From positions 1 through 64,000 of the forward strand of contig FUHX01000079.1 in assembly GCA_900163555.1 (NCBI GenBank): 64,000 nt of DNA. The letters are read 5' to 3'. Of this stretch, positions 33,562 to 41,313 are shown piece by piece; positions within the stretch are counted from its first letter, which is position 1; every line of letters starts with the position of its first letter. Below the pieces are notes generated by a model. That model was given only the letters and a program-made list of their open reading frames with translations. It did no database searches and was not told the DNA's origin. Origin of the DNA: Actinomycetales bacterium JB111 (lineage in GTDB: Bacteria; Actinomycetota; Actinomycetes; Actinomycetales; Actinomycetaceae). Position numbers and translations under genes: made by a program.

Positions 33562-34191
33562 CTAGAAGCCGGCCGGTCGGGCGTCGTCGGGGCCGTTGCG
33601 CGAGCCGAACGGGCCGGGAGCGGTGCCGGGAGGCGGAGCCTGCCAGTCGAGCGGCGCCTGCTGGAACCGCTGCTCGGGCCGCGCGTACCCGTGCGCGTGG
33701 GCGCCGTGGCCCTGCTGCCCCGTCCCCGCGCCAGGCCCGAACCACGCCTGCCGCGCGGCCGCTCGCTGCTTGCCCCACTTGATGATCTGGTCCGCGGCGG
33801 CCCCCAGGCCGACGAGCGCAACCACGGCTCCGAGGACCCGGGCCGCCGTCTGGCTCTGGGGCGCCCACCGTGGGACGAACTCGCCGGTGAAGAGGCCCGA
33901 GCGGTACGCCATGATCGTCTCCGGGACGACCGCGGTGACGACGCCCGCGAGCCCGAGCAGCGCGAGCCCAACGCCGAAGATCAGGTGCTGGTGGGCGAAG
34001 AACGCGATCGCGGCGCCCAGGGAGGCGAAGAACGCCCCGAGCAGGATCATGAACGTCTTCTCGCTGAGGGAGAGGTTCTCCGCGCCGATCGCGAAGGAGG
34101 CGATGGCGATGCCCGCCCCGGCGAAGAGGAGCAGGACGATGATGCGCGCCGCGAGGTTGGGCTTCTTCGCGGGGGTCTGGTGCTGGGCCAC
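33562..34191 (-). CDS. Four-helix membrane protein, Gly/Pro/Gln-rich tail
   Basis: A 209-residue unrecognised protein. About four hydrophobic helices lie between residues 15 and 130 (RIIVLLLFAGAGIAIASFAIG, FMILLGAFFASLGAAIAFFA, LIFGVGLALLGLAGVVTAVV, AARVLGAVVALVGLGAAA), followed by a cytoplasmic-type tail rich in Gly, Pro, Gln and His. GTG start with a -10 hexamer (TACAGT) 6 nt upstream. It converges with SulP and has no functional context. Confidence 0.65.
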   Translation of the reverse strand: MAQHQTPAKKPNLAARIIVLLLFAGAGIAIASFAIGAENLSLSEKTFMILLGAFFASLGAAIAFFAHQHLIFGVGLALLGLAGVVTAVVPETIMAYRSGLFTGEFVPRWAPQSQTAARVLGAVVALVGLGAAADQIIKWGKQRAAARQAWFGPGAGTGQQGHGAHAHGYARPEQRFQQAPLDWQAPPPGTAPGPFGSRNGPDDARPAGF

Positions 34192-34197
34192 GAGGAG

Positions 34198-34203
34198 ACT
34201 GTA
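34198..34203 (-). promoter_or_regulatory. -10 hexamer of leaderless promoter
   Basis: TACAGT on the minus strand ends 6 nt before the GTG at 34191. Confidence 0.4.
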
Positions 34204-34237
34204 GTGAACTCCGGCGGCGCGACCGTCCGGATTGTCG

Positions 34238-34298
34238 TCGAGGCACCTCGAAAAGAGGCGTTATCGACCGGCGGGCGTCGCGAATCGAGGTGTCTCGA
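34238..34298. repeat. Pair of TCGAG-type palindromes (likely dispersed repeat)
   Basis: The perfect palindrome TCGAGGCACCTCGA (34238-34251) and the near copy TCGAGGTGTCTCGA (34285-34298) lie in the 227-bp region between two minus-strand membrane genes. Together they can form a long stem. The rest of the gap shows no gene. Confidence 0.5.
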
Positions 34299-34418
34299 CT
34301 GGGGAGCGGGACGAGGTCGGGGGGTGCGGAGCTCGGTTGGTCGGGCGTGCGGGTGCGGAGTTCGGCAGGTGGCTCGCGGTCCCGGCCCGACCCGGCCGGT
34401 CCCGGCGGGCGAGCCCGC

Positions 34419-35135
34419 TCAGGCCGTGGGAACCCCGGCGCCCGGGCGCAGCTCCGTGCGCGCCCGCCCGGCCACGACGACGATCGTCACCGCGAGCACG
34501 GCCGCCCAGGCCGGGATGGGCCAGAGCGTGAGCCGTTCGGGGATGGACCAGTTCTTGTCCAGCGCCACGAGGGTCACGGTCCATACAGCGCTGGCCAGGC
34601 AGAACGCCCCCACGCCGACCCCGAGGCCCCCGGCGATCCGCAGCCCCCCGCTGAGGCGGGCGAGCTGGAGTCCCAGCAGCGTGACGGCGGCCGGCGCGAA
34701 GAAGAAGATCGGCACGGACACCAGCGAGTGCAGGTCGACGATCGTGTTGATCGGGACGAGGGCGGTGCCGATGGCGCTGATCCCCGCGGCGACGAACAGC
34801 CCGCGGGTGATCGCCCTGAGGGCCGTCCTCGGCAGCGCGGTGCTCAGCAGCCACGCGCCGGTGGCGAGGAGGACCCCGAAGGCCGCGAACGCCCCGTTCA
34901 TGAGCGCGTGCAGCGGCGAGCAGACGGGCACCCAGTCCCACCGGTACGGGATCCACGCGCACTCCGACGCCCCGAGGTCCGAGATCGTGTTCGAGAGGAA
35001 CGAGAACGGTGCCGTGACGGCCGACGCCACGATCACCTCGACCAGCCAGTACAGCGGGAGGACGGCCCAGATCGCCGCGCCGAAGATCGCCGCTCGCGGG
35101 AGCGGGCGCGCAGTCGCCAGGGGCCGATCGGTCAC
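34419..35135 (-). CDS. DUF998-family membrane protein
   Basis: A 238-residue protein with about six or seven helices and DUF998 features (FSFLSNTISDLGASECAWIPYR, CSPLHALMNGAFAAFGVLLATGAWLL). The GTG at 35133-35135 has GGAGGAG upstream and was preferred over an earlier ATG that adds 15 residues. Function of the family is unknown. It follows the MazG-like gene on the same strand after an 82-bp gap. Confidence 0.75.
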   Translation of the reverse strand: MTDRPLATARPLPRAAIFGAAIWAVLPLYWLVEVIVASAVTAPFSFLSNTISDLGASECAWIPYRWDWVPVCSPLHALMNGAFAAFGVLLATGAWLLSTALPRTALRAITRGLFVAAGISAIGTALVPINTIVDLHSLVSVPIFFFAPAAVTLLGLQLARLSGGLRIAGGLGVGVGAFCLASAVWTVTLVALDKNWSIPERLTLWPIPAWAAVLAVTIVVVAGRARTELRPGAGVPTA

Positions 35136-35217
35136 TGTCTCTCCTCCGGGGTGGGGTGCACGGCCGACGTGACCGGGCACCTGAGAATCGCCGCCGGCGC
35201 CCCGCGGGTCAACCGGC

Positions 35218-35598
35218 TCACGCGGGCAGGTCGCCCCGCCCGCGCGCGTGGTACTCGTCGTACTTCTTGATCGACCCGCGCACGAGGTCCGCCGGATACT
35301 TCTCCCGGTTGGCCGCCATCTTCGTCTCCCAGGCGGCGCCGAGGTCGATGTCGAGGCTCGCCGCGACCTGCACGAGGTAGGACAGGACGTCGCTCAGCTC
35401 GTCGCCGAGCGCGCGGCCGCCCGCCTCGGTCCGCGCGTGCTCGACGACCTGCTCGTCCGTGCGCCACTGCGCGATCTCGACGAGCTCGCCGACCTCACCG
35501 ACGAGCGCCAGCATGAGGTTGCGCGGGGTGTTGAACTGCTCCCAGTCCCGCTCGGCGGAGAAGTCCCGCAGGTCGTCCGCGATCCGTGTGAGGTCCAT
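35218..35598 (-). CDS. MazG-like nucleotide pyrophosphohydrolase
   Basis: A 126-residue all-alpha NTP pyrophosphatase of the RS21-C6/dCTPase type: NLMLALVGEVGELVEIAQW (the EVGEL..I acidic motif) and ELSDVLSYLVQVAASLDIDL supply the metal-binding acidic residues, followed by K.A.N..KYP typical of the family. It would cleave non-canonical or excess dNTPs to the monophosphate, a house-cleaning role. It appears leaderless (TAGAAC 6 nt before ATG). Confidence 0.85.
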   Translation of the reverse strand: MDLTRIADDLRDFSAERDWEQFNTPRNLMLALVGEVGELVEIAQWRTDEQVVEHARTEAGGRALGDELSDVLSYLVQVAASLDIDLGAAWETKMAANREKYPADLVRGSIKKYDEYHARGRGDLPA

Positions 35599-35604
35599 GC
35601 CCCA

Positions 35605-35610
35605 GTTCTA
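35605..35610 (-). promoter_or_regulatory. -10 hexamer of leaderless MazG-like gene
   Basis: TAGAAC on the minus strand ends 6 nt before the ATG at 35598. Confidence 0.4.
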
Positions 35611-35663
35611 CCGTGAACGAGGAAGGGGAAGTGCGGGACAAACCGTGACCAATCCGTGGTTCG

Positions 35664-36323
35664 ATGATGAGCGTGACTGACCTGCACGATTCCCCCGCAC
35701 ACGAGTGGGCCGTCCTGTTCGACCTCGGCGGCACCCTCACCACCAACGGCCCCATCCCCGCGATCGCCGCCCGCCTGCTCGGCCTGCCGACGTCGGGCGA
35801 GCCGCTCGAGAACGTCGTCGCCGCGATCGCCGCCCACCGCGAGGAGTACGGCAGGGTCCACGACGACGCCGCCTACTGGCGGGCGGTCGCCAAGGACGCC
35901 GGGGCCGGCGACATCGACCCGGACGTCATCGCCCAGCTCGTGGCGGCCGACGTCGAGAACTGGATCAACCTGCCCTCCGCCGTGCTCACCCTCGTGCGCG
36001 ACCTGCGCGAGAACCACGTGGAGATGGGCGTCCTGTCCAACGCGCCCCGCTCCCTCGCGCGCTGCTTCGACAACCAGCCGTGGGCGTCCGCCTTCACGGT
36101 CCAGCGCTTCTCCTGCTACACCGGGCTGACCAAGCCGAGCGTCGAGGCGTACGAGGACGCGATCTCGCACTTCGACCACTTCGCGGACCGGATCCTGTAC
36201 CTCGACGACCGCCCGTCCAACGTCGACGCCGGGGCCGCCGCCGGCCTCGACGCCCACCTGTGGACGTCTCCGGACGAGGCGCGCGCCCTGCTCACCGAGC
36301 GCGGGCTGCTGCCCGCGGGCTGA
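35664..36323 (+). CDS. HAD-superfamily protein
   Basis: A 219-residue HAD fold: motif I LFDLGGTLT (nucleophile Asp present, but the usual second Asp two residues later is Gly), helical cap about 30-110, motif II MGVLSNAPR, motif III Lys in GLTKPS and motif IV ILYLDDRPSNVDAGAAAGL. The DxGxT form also occurs in haloacid dehalogenase and YihX-type proteins, so phosphatase activity is plausible but not assured. It is divergent from the MazG-like gene and the substrate is unknown. Confidence 0.8.
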   Translation: MMSVTDLHDSPAHEWAVLFDLGGTLTTNGPIPAIAARLLGLPTSGEPLENVVAAIAAHREEYGRVHDDAAYWRAVAKDAGAGDIDPDVIAQLVAADVENWINLPSAVLTLVRDLRENHVEMGVLSNAPRSLARCFDNQPWASAFTVQRFSCYTGLTKPSVEAYEDAISHFDHFADRILYLDDRPSNVDAGAAAGLDAHLWTSPDEARALLTERGLLPAG

Positions 36324-36377
36324 GCCGGGCCGAGCCGGCCAGGAGGGGCCGAGCCAGGCCCGCCTGGCCGAGCCCGC

Positions 36378-37583
36378 CTACTCCGCCGGTCGCTGCACGC
36401 GGCTCGGCCAGCCCGACGCCGGCAGCCGCCCCGCGTGGGACCGGCTGGCGACCTGCTCGCGGATCGCCCGCAGGTGCCGGTCGACCATGCGCTCGATCCG
36501 CCGGTCCAGCACCTGCTTGGACAGCTTCTCGGACGGGCCGGTGAGGAACGCCAGATAGACGGCCGTCCCCTCCACGGAGGCGATGAGGTCGTGCGTGTCC
36601 TCCACCGTGGGCTCCAGCCCGGACTCGACCGAGTCGAGCAGGACCGAGGCGAGGTCCCGCACGGACTGGCCAACCGTCTCCTGCCAGAGGTCGGCGAAGA
36701 CCTCGGGGTAGATGCGGGTCTCGATGTTCAGCCGGTACATGGCGTTGCCGTGGCGCCCGCCGTACTGGTCGATGCGCCGGTGCGCCGCGTAGAGCAGCCG
36801 CGTGCGCACGGACGGCTTCCGCTTCCGACCACCCGTCGGCGGGTGGATGACCGAGTAGTCGATGCCCCGCAGGGCGTCCATGAGCAGGTCCTGCTTGTCC
36901 GACCAGCGCAGGTAGATCGACGACTTGCCGAGCCCCGCCCGCTGCGCGACCGCGTCCAGCGACAGCCCGGCCCAGCCGCGCTCCCCGAACAGGTCGAGGA
37001 TCGCCTCGTGGGCCTTGGACTCGGCGGCCGCGCTGCGGGGCCGTCCCGGCCCCTTGCCCGTGGTGCCGCCCGCCCGACGTCGGGGGGTCGCCCTGGGTGC
37101 GTCCGCCTGGGCGGGCGCGGCGACCGAGGGCGGGGACTCGTAGCCGCCGGGCGGCGGCATGCGGTCGCCCGCGGCGATCCACGGGTCGAAGGGGCGTCCG
37201 GAGATGGTGCGCCGGCGGCGGGACGGGCGGTCGTCGTCGGGGTAGGGGTCCAGGTCCTTCGACGACGGTGCCCGCGAGGGCCACGACGCCGGGAACGAGC
37301 GGCCCGCCGGCCGGTCCGCGGACGCCTCGGCGTCCGCCGCCTCCCCGCTCGCGGCACCCCCCGGCTCCGGCCCGGGCGACCCGGGGCCTCCGACCCCGGC
37401 CTCTGGAGACGTGGCCGCGACGTCGTCGGGAGCGGCTGCAGCAGCGGCAGGCTCGTCGTCGTCGCGGGGGGAGGTGACCGTGGCCGCCTCGTGGTCTGTC
37501 CCCCCGGACGCGACCGCGGAACCGGAGCGGGCGGGCGCGCCCGGCCGGTACCACGGAAGCCTGCCGATATCTGAGTCGCTCAT
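36378..37583 (-). CDS. TetR-family regulator with ~175-residue disordered N-terminus
   Basis: A 401-residue protein, twice the usual TetR length. Residues 1-~175 are low-complexity (Ala/Pro/Gly/Asp-rich, then RRRRT and the AT-hook-like GKGPGRPRS). The TetR domain follows (HEAILDLFGERGWAGLSLDAVAQRAGLGKSSIYLRWSDKQDLLMDAL), then a C-terminal domain with YRLNIETRIYPEVFADLWQETVG. Codon bias continues unbroken through the N-terminal part and the ATG at 37583 has good context, so the extension seems real. It follows the PNP gene by 52 bp on the same strand. Confidence 0.8.
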   Translation of the reverse strand: MSDSDIGRLPWYRPGAPARSGSAVASGGTDHEAATVTSPRDDDEPAAAAAAPDDVAATSPEAGVGGPGSPGPEPGGAASGEAADAEASADRPAGRSFPASWPSRAPSSKDLDPYPDDDRPSRRRRTISGRPFDPWIAAGDRMPPPGGYESPPSVAAPAQADAPRATPRRRAGGTTGKGPGRPRSAAAESKAHEAILDLFGERGWAGLSLDAVAQRAGLGKSSIYLRWSDKQDLLMDALRGIDYSVIHPPTGGRKRKPSVRTRLLYAAHRRIDQYGGRHGNAMYRLNIETRIYPEVFADLWQETVGQSVRDLASVLLDSVESGLEPTVEDTHDLIASVEGTAVYLAFLTGPSEKLSKQVLDRRIERMVDRHLRAIREQVASRSHAGRLPASGWPSRVQRPAE

Positions 37584-37635
37584 GGCGGTTCCTTACCCGA
37601 GAGGTCCGATCACCCGGCGGGTCGGCCGGTGTGCA

Positions 37636-38352
37636 TCACGACAGCGCCGCCGCGACGGCGAGGTCGAGGGCGAGCCCGAACCGGGTCTCGCGGTCCTCCG
37701 GCGACATGTCTCCGGAGTGGTCGAGCAGGTGGTCCGAGACCGTGAGGACGGCGAGGGCCTGTCGCCCGTGCTCGGCCGCGACGCCGTAGAGGCCGGCGGC
37801 CTCCATCTCGACGGCGAGCGTGCCGTAGCGGGCGAGCGTGACGTTGAGGTCGTCGGCGTTGCCGTAGAAGTGGTCGCGGGACACGATCGGCGCGATGTGC
37901 ACCGGGGTGTCGCCGGCCTTCGCCTCGGCGGCGGCTGCCGCCGCCGCGACGAGGTTGAAGCTCGCGATCGCGGAGAAGTGCAGGCCCGGGAGCCGGGGCA
38001 CGTTGATCGCGGAGTCGGTGTGGGCGCCGGTGGCGATGACGACGTCGCCGACCTTGACGTTGCGCGCCAGCCCGCCCGCGGTGCCGACGCGGATGATGCG
38101 CTGGACACCGAAATGGCTGAACAGCTCGTTGGCGTACAGGACGGCGGACGGGATGCCCATTCCGGACGCCATGACGGTGAGAGGCTTGCCGTCGATCTCA
38201 CCGGTGTACACCTTGTTCGCGCGGACGTCGGAGACGACCTTCGCGTCCGGGATGAGCATCTCGGCGATGCGCCCGGCCCGCTTGGGGTCGCCGGGAAGAA
38301 TGACGGCCGGGGCGATGTCGCCCGGTTCGGCGGCGATGTGCGGGGTAGCCAT
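37636..38352 (-). CDS. deoD: Purine-nucleoside phosphorylase, DeoD type
   Basis: A 238-residue hexameric-type PNP: ILPGDPKRAGRIAEML near the start, GMGIPSAVLYANEL, IIRVGTAGGL, the nucleoside-binding VEMEAAGLYGVA and the catalytic Asp in VLTVSDHLL. It cleaves purine nucleosides with phosphate for salvage. The ATG at 38350-38352 gives the family N-terminus; an earlier in-frame GTG/ATG adds 19 atypical residues. The 214-bp gap upstream, shared with the divergent ligase-like gene, shows no other gene. Confidence 0.9.
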   Translation of the reverse strand: MATPHIAAEPGDIAPAVILPGDPKRAGRIAEMLIPDAKVVSDVRANKVYTGEIDGKPLTVMASGMGIPSAVLYANELFSHFGVQRIIRVGTAGGLARNVKVGDVVIATGAHTDSAINVPRLPGLHFSAIASFNLVAAAAAAAEAKAGDTPVHIAPIVSRDHFYGNADDLNVTLARYGTLAVEMEAAGLYGVAAEHGRQALAVLTVSDHLLDHSGDMSPEDRETRFGLALDLAVAAALS

Positions 38353-38554
38353 ATGCGCTGGTCCTTCGACGAGAGTGGGTCCGCCGGGTCGAAAAACCAG
38401 GCGTGACAATGTCGTGTGGATGATCCCACGAACCGGGGCCCGGATGTGGCCGCGCGGTCGGCGGAAGTGGAGCGGCTCGGGGAGCGGCGGGAGCGCCGGT
38501 CGTCGTGCCGGGTGGTGCGGCGCCCCCCGGGCTCCGGCGGACGTCCCGCGGGGC

Positions 38555-38560
38555 TAGCCT
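38555..38560 (+). promoter_or_regulatory. -10 hexamer of leaderless ligase-like gene
   Basis: TAGCCT ends 6 nt before the GTG at 38567. Confidence 0.45.
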
Positions 38561-38566
38561 GGCGAG

Positions 38567-40348
38567 GTGAGCGAGCAGCCGACGGCCGACCACCCGCACC
38601 CCTGGCGGGCCCTGGTCGGGCGCTCGACCGACGACTCGCCGGCCCTCACGACCGGCTCGGGGACGCGCACGGGGCGCGGCCCCGCCGACGGCCCGATCTC
38701 CTGGCGGACCCTGCACGACGACGCCACGAGGGTCGCCCTCGCGCTCGCCGACGTCGGGGTCACGGCCGGTGACCGGGTCGGCGTCGTCCTGCCCACCGGG
38801 CGGGAGCTCGCCGCCTGCCTGTTCGCGATCGGCCGGATCGGGGCCGTCGCCGTCCTCGCCGACCCGCGCCTCGGCACCCGACAGCTCGACCGCGCCCTGC
38901 GCCGCGCCGGCCTCGACCGCCTCATCGGGACCCCCGCGGCCGCCAGAGCGGCACGCGTGCGGAAGTGGGCGCCCAAGCGATACGTGGCGGGCACGCCGGG
39001 CGGCAAGCCGTTCAGCACCGCCCAGCGGCGCCTGCTCGGCCTGCGCGGCTCGTACCCGGAGCTGGTCGCGCACGGTGAGGAGCTCCTGGCCGGGGGAGCG
39101 TCGCTGCCCGCCGAGCCGGAGCCAGGGGCCGACGCCCTCGTCGTCTTCCACGCGACCGGCTCGACCCGCCCCTCCGGCGTCGTCTACAGCCACGCCACGC
39201 TCGCCGCGATGCTCGACGCCGCCCGGCGGGTTCTCCCGTTCGGCCCGGACCGCGGCGTCATCGCCGCCTTCGCGCCGGCCGCGCTGCTCGCGCTCGGCGC
39301 CGGGGCGCCCGCGGTGATCCCGGCCGCCGGGCGGTCCGGCCGGCTCGACGCCGGGGAGCTCGCCGCCGCCGCGCGCCGACTTCCGAACGCCGTCCTCTCC
39401 CTCACGCCCGCCCAGGTCGCCTCGGTCCTGGAGAGTGCCGACGCCCTCGGCGACGACGATCGCCGCGCGCTGCTCACGATCGGCTCCGTCGCGGTCGGTG
39501 GAGCCCCCGTCACCGTCGACGAGCTCGCCCGGCTCTCGAACCTCCTCGGTACCCGCGACGTGCACGCCCCGTACGGCCTCGCCGGCGCCCTCCCGCTCAC
39601 CGACATCACCCTCGACGAGCTGATCGAGGCCGAGTCCACGCGGGCCGCCGGGTCCGGCACCTGTGTGGGCCGACCGCTGCCCGGCGTCGAGATCGCGATC
39701 GCCCCGCACGACCCCGACGCCGCCCCCGCACGGTCCGCGGACGACCTCGCGACCGAGGCCGGCGTCAGCGGCGAGGTGTGGGGATCGGCGCCCCACATCC
39801 GCGACCGCTACCTCCTGCCCGCGGCCGAGCAGGCCCGCGCCCAGATGAGCGCCGGCTGGCACCGCACCGGCGACACCGGGCACGTGGACGCCGCCGGCCG
39901 CCTCTGGCTCACCGGCCGCCGCGGCAGCGAGATCACTCCGCCCGGCTCCGTCCTCGAGCCCGTCGCGATCGAGCTCGCCGCCCGCGGCGTGCGCGGCGTG
40001 GCGAAGGCCTGTGCGGTCGGCATCGGGCCGCGCGGCCGCCAGGTCCTCGCGGTCGCGGTCGAGCCGACCCCTGCCGCCCGCGGTCGCGGCGCCTCCCGCG
40101 GCGCCTCCCGCGGCCGGCCCGCCGGCCGCCCGGCGCTCGCCGGACCCGCGCTCGCCTCGCTGGTGACCCGCGCCGTGGGCGACGTGACGGACGTGGCCGT
40201 GGGCGCCGTCGTCGTGCTGGACCCGATCCCGGTGGACGTGCGGTACGGGTCCCAGGTGCAGCGGGAGGCCGTCTCCGCGGCGATCGAGTCCCTGGTCACT
40301 GGCCCCGGGCGCGCGGGCCGCCGCGGCCGAACTACCCTGAAGCGGTGA
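38567..40348 (+). CDS. AMP-binding (ANL) superfamily protein without the A10 lysine
   Basis: A 593-residue adenylating-enzyme relative: VFHATGSTRPSGVVYSH (P-loop-like A3 motif), GVEIAIAP, WHRTGDTGHVDAAGRLWLTGR (A7/A8). Its C-terminal motif reads IPVDVRYGSQVQRE where OleC-like members have a Lys after RHN[S/A], here Gln. Missing this Lys would impair adenylate formation, so it may do only the partial reaction or another task. It overlaps the DUF4233 gene by GTGA and occupies the place where folC usually precedes DUF4233-ndk. OleC (beta-lactone synthetase) resemblance is suggestive only. Confidence 0.7.
   Translation: MSEQPTADHPHPWRALVGRSTDDSPALTTGSGTRTGRGPADGPISWRTLHDDATRVALALADVGVTAGDRVGVVLPTGRELAACLFAIGRIGAVAVLADPRLGTRQLDRALRRAGLDRLIGTPAAARAARVRKWAPKRYVAGTPGGKPFSTAQRRLLGLRGSYPELVAHGEELLAGGASLPAEPEPGADALVVFHATGSTRPSGVVYSHATLAAMLDAARRVLPFGPDRGVIAAFAPAALLALGAGAPAVIPAAGRSGRLDAGELAAAARRLPNAVLSLTPAQVASVLESADALGDDDRRALLTIGSVAVGGAPVTVDELARLSNLLGTRDVHAPYGLAGALPLTDITLDELIEAESTRAAGSGTCVGRPLPGVEIAIAPHDPDAAPARSADDLATEAGVSGEVWGSAPHIRDRYLLPAAEQARAQMSAGWHRTGDTGHVDAAGRLWLTGRRGSEITPPGSVLEPVAIELAARGVRGVAKACAVGIGPRGRQVLAVAVEPTPAARGRGASRGASRGRPAGRPALAGPALASLVTRAVGDVTDVAVGAVVVLDPIPVDVRYGSQVQREAVSAAIESLVTGPGRAGRRGRTTLKR
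40333..40338 (+). promoter_or_regulatory. -10 hexamer inside the ligase-like gene, before DUF4233
   Basis: TACCCT ends 6 nt before the GTG at 40345, so DUF4233 could also be expressed alone. Confidence 0.35.
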
Positions 40349-40797
40349 CGACCGAACCGACCGAGACCCCGCAGCAGCCCGCGAGACCCCCGCGGCCGCC
40401 GCGGCCCCCGAAGTCGGCCCGGGCCATGTTCTGCACGTCGATCCTGGCCCTCGAGGCTTTCGTCATGCTGTTCGCCGCGCTCGTCGCCCACGGGCTGCGC
40501 GTCGCGCCGCTGCCCTGGATCTGGTCGGTCGGGGCGGTCGCGTTCGTCGCGTGCATCGTCGGGGCGGCGCTCATGCGCAAGCACCCCGGCCCGGTCGAGA
40601 TCCTCGGCTGGGTCATCCAGTCCGGCCTGGCACTCAGCGCCCTGCTCGTGCCGCTCGCGCTCGCGCTCGCCGTCGTCTTCGCGCTCCTGTGGCTCATCGC
40701 CCTGCGCACCGGCGCGGACATCGACGCCGACCGGGTCGAGCGGTACAAGGCGGAGCTGGAGTACTACGACGACGCGGTCGCGGCCTTCGAGGCCTGA
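40345..40797 (+). CDS. DUF4233-domain membrane protein
   Basis: A 150-residue protein: ~23 residues of Pro/Arg-rich N-terminus (ARPPRPPRPPKSARAM), then DUF4233 with about four helices (LALEAFVMLFAALVAHG, VGAVAFVACIVGAAL, ILGWVIQSGLALSALLVPLALALAVVFALLWL) and a short charged tail. The family is confined to actinobacteria and normally sits between folC and ndk; its function is unknown. Here ndk follows 22 bp later. Confidence 0.8.
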   Translation: MTTEPTETPQQPARPPRPPRPPKSARAMFCTSILALEAFVMLFAALVAHGLRVAPLPWIWSVGAVAFVACIVGAALMRKHPGPVEILGWVIQSGLALSALLVPLALALAVVFALLWLIALRTGADIDADRVERYKAELEYYDDAVAAFEA

Positions 40798-40807
40798 GCA
40801 CCCCACG

Positions 40808-40813
40808 TAGGCT
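40808..40813 (+). promoter_or_regulatory. -10 hexamer of leaderless ndk promoter
   Basis: TAGGCT ends 6 nt before the ndk ATG. Confidence 0.5.
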
Positions 40814-40819
40814 GGCGCC

Positions 40820-41245
40820 ATGACCTCATCGCTCGAGCGCAGCCTTGTCCTCATCAAGCCCGACGGCGTCGCCCGCAACCTCACCGGCGAGGTGCTGCGC
40901 CGGATCGAGGCCAAGGGATACGTCATCTCCGAGCTGAAGATGCTCACCGCGGGCGACGACCTGCTCGGCGAGCACTACGCCGAGCACCGCGAGCGCCCGT
41001 TCTTCCCCGGCCTGGTCGAGTTCATGAAGCGTGGCCCCGTGGTGGCCGCCGTGATCACCGGCCACCGCGTCATCGAGGGCATCCGCACCCTTGCCGGCAC
41101 GACCGACCCGACGACGGCGGCCCCCGGCTCGATCCGCGGCGACCTCGCGTTCGAGACCGGCGGGCCCGTCATCGAGAACATCATCCACGCGTCGGACTCG
41201 GTGGAGAGCGCCGAGCGCGAGATCGCCCTCTGGTTCGCGGCCTGA
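40820..41245 (+). CDS. ndk: Nucleoside diphosphate kinase
   Basis: A 141-residue NDK: SLVLIKPDGVARNLTGEVLRRIE, EHRERPFFPGLVEFMKRGPVV, GTTDPTTAAPGSIRGDLA and the phosphorylated His in NIIHASDSVESAEREI. It balances NTP pools by transferring gamma-phosphate between nucleotides. It has the usual actinobacterial position after DUF4233 and is followed by a strong terminator. Confidence 0.95.
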   Translation: MTSSLERSLVLIKPDGVARNLTGEVLRRIEAKGYVISELKMLTAGDDLLGEHYAEHRERPFFPGLVEFMKRGPVVAAVITGHRVIEGIRTLAGTTDPTTAAPGSIRGDLAFETGGPVIENIIHASDSVESAEREIALWFAA

Positions 41246-41257
41246 GCAGACCTCATC

Positions 41258-41295
41258 GGCCCCGGGGCGCGGATATCCGCGGCCCGGGGCCTTTT
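41258..41295 (+). terminator. Rho-independent terminator after ndk
   Basis: GGCCCCGGG pairs with CCCGGGGCC around an inner GCGGATATCCGC stem, followed by TTTT. This is the clearest intrinsic terminator in the window. Confidence 0.9.
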
Positions 41296-41301
41296 CTCAC
41301 C

Positions 41302-41307
41302 TAGGCT
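41302..41307 (+). promoter_or_regulatory. -10 hexamer of leaderless smc promoter
   Basis: TAGGCT ends 6 nt before the smc GTG and directly follows the ndk terminator. Confidence 0.5.
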
Positions 41308-41313
41308 TCCCGC

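Noticed and set aside
34238-34298. TCGAGG dyads as LexA (SOS) boxes
   Set aside because: The actinobacterial LexA box is TCGAAC-n4-GTTCGA; these lack it and no SOS gene is adjacent.
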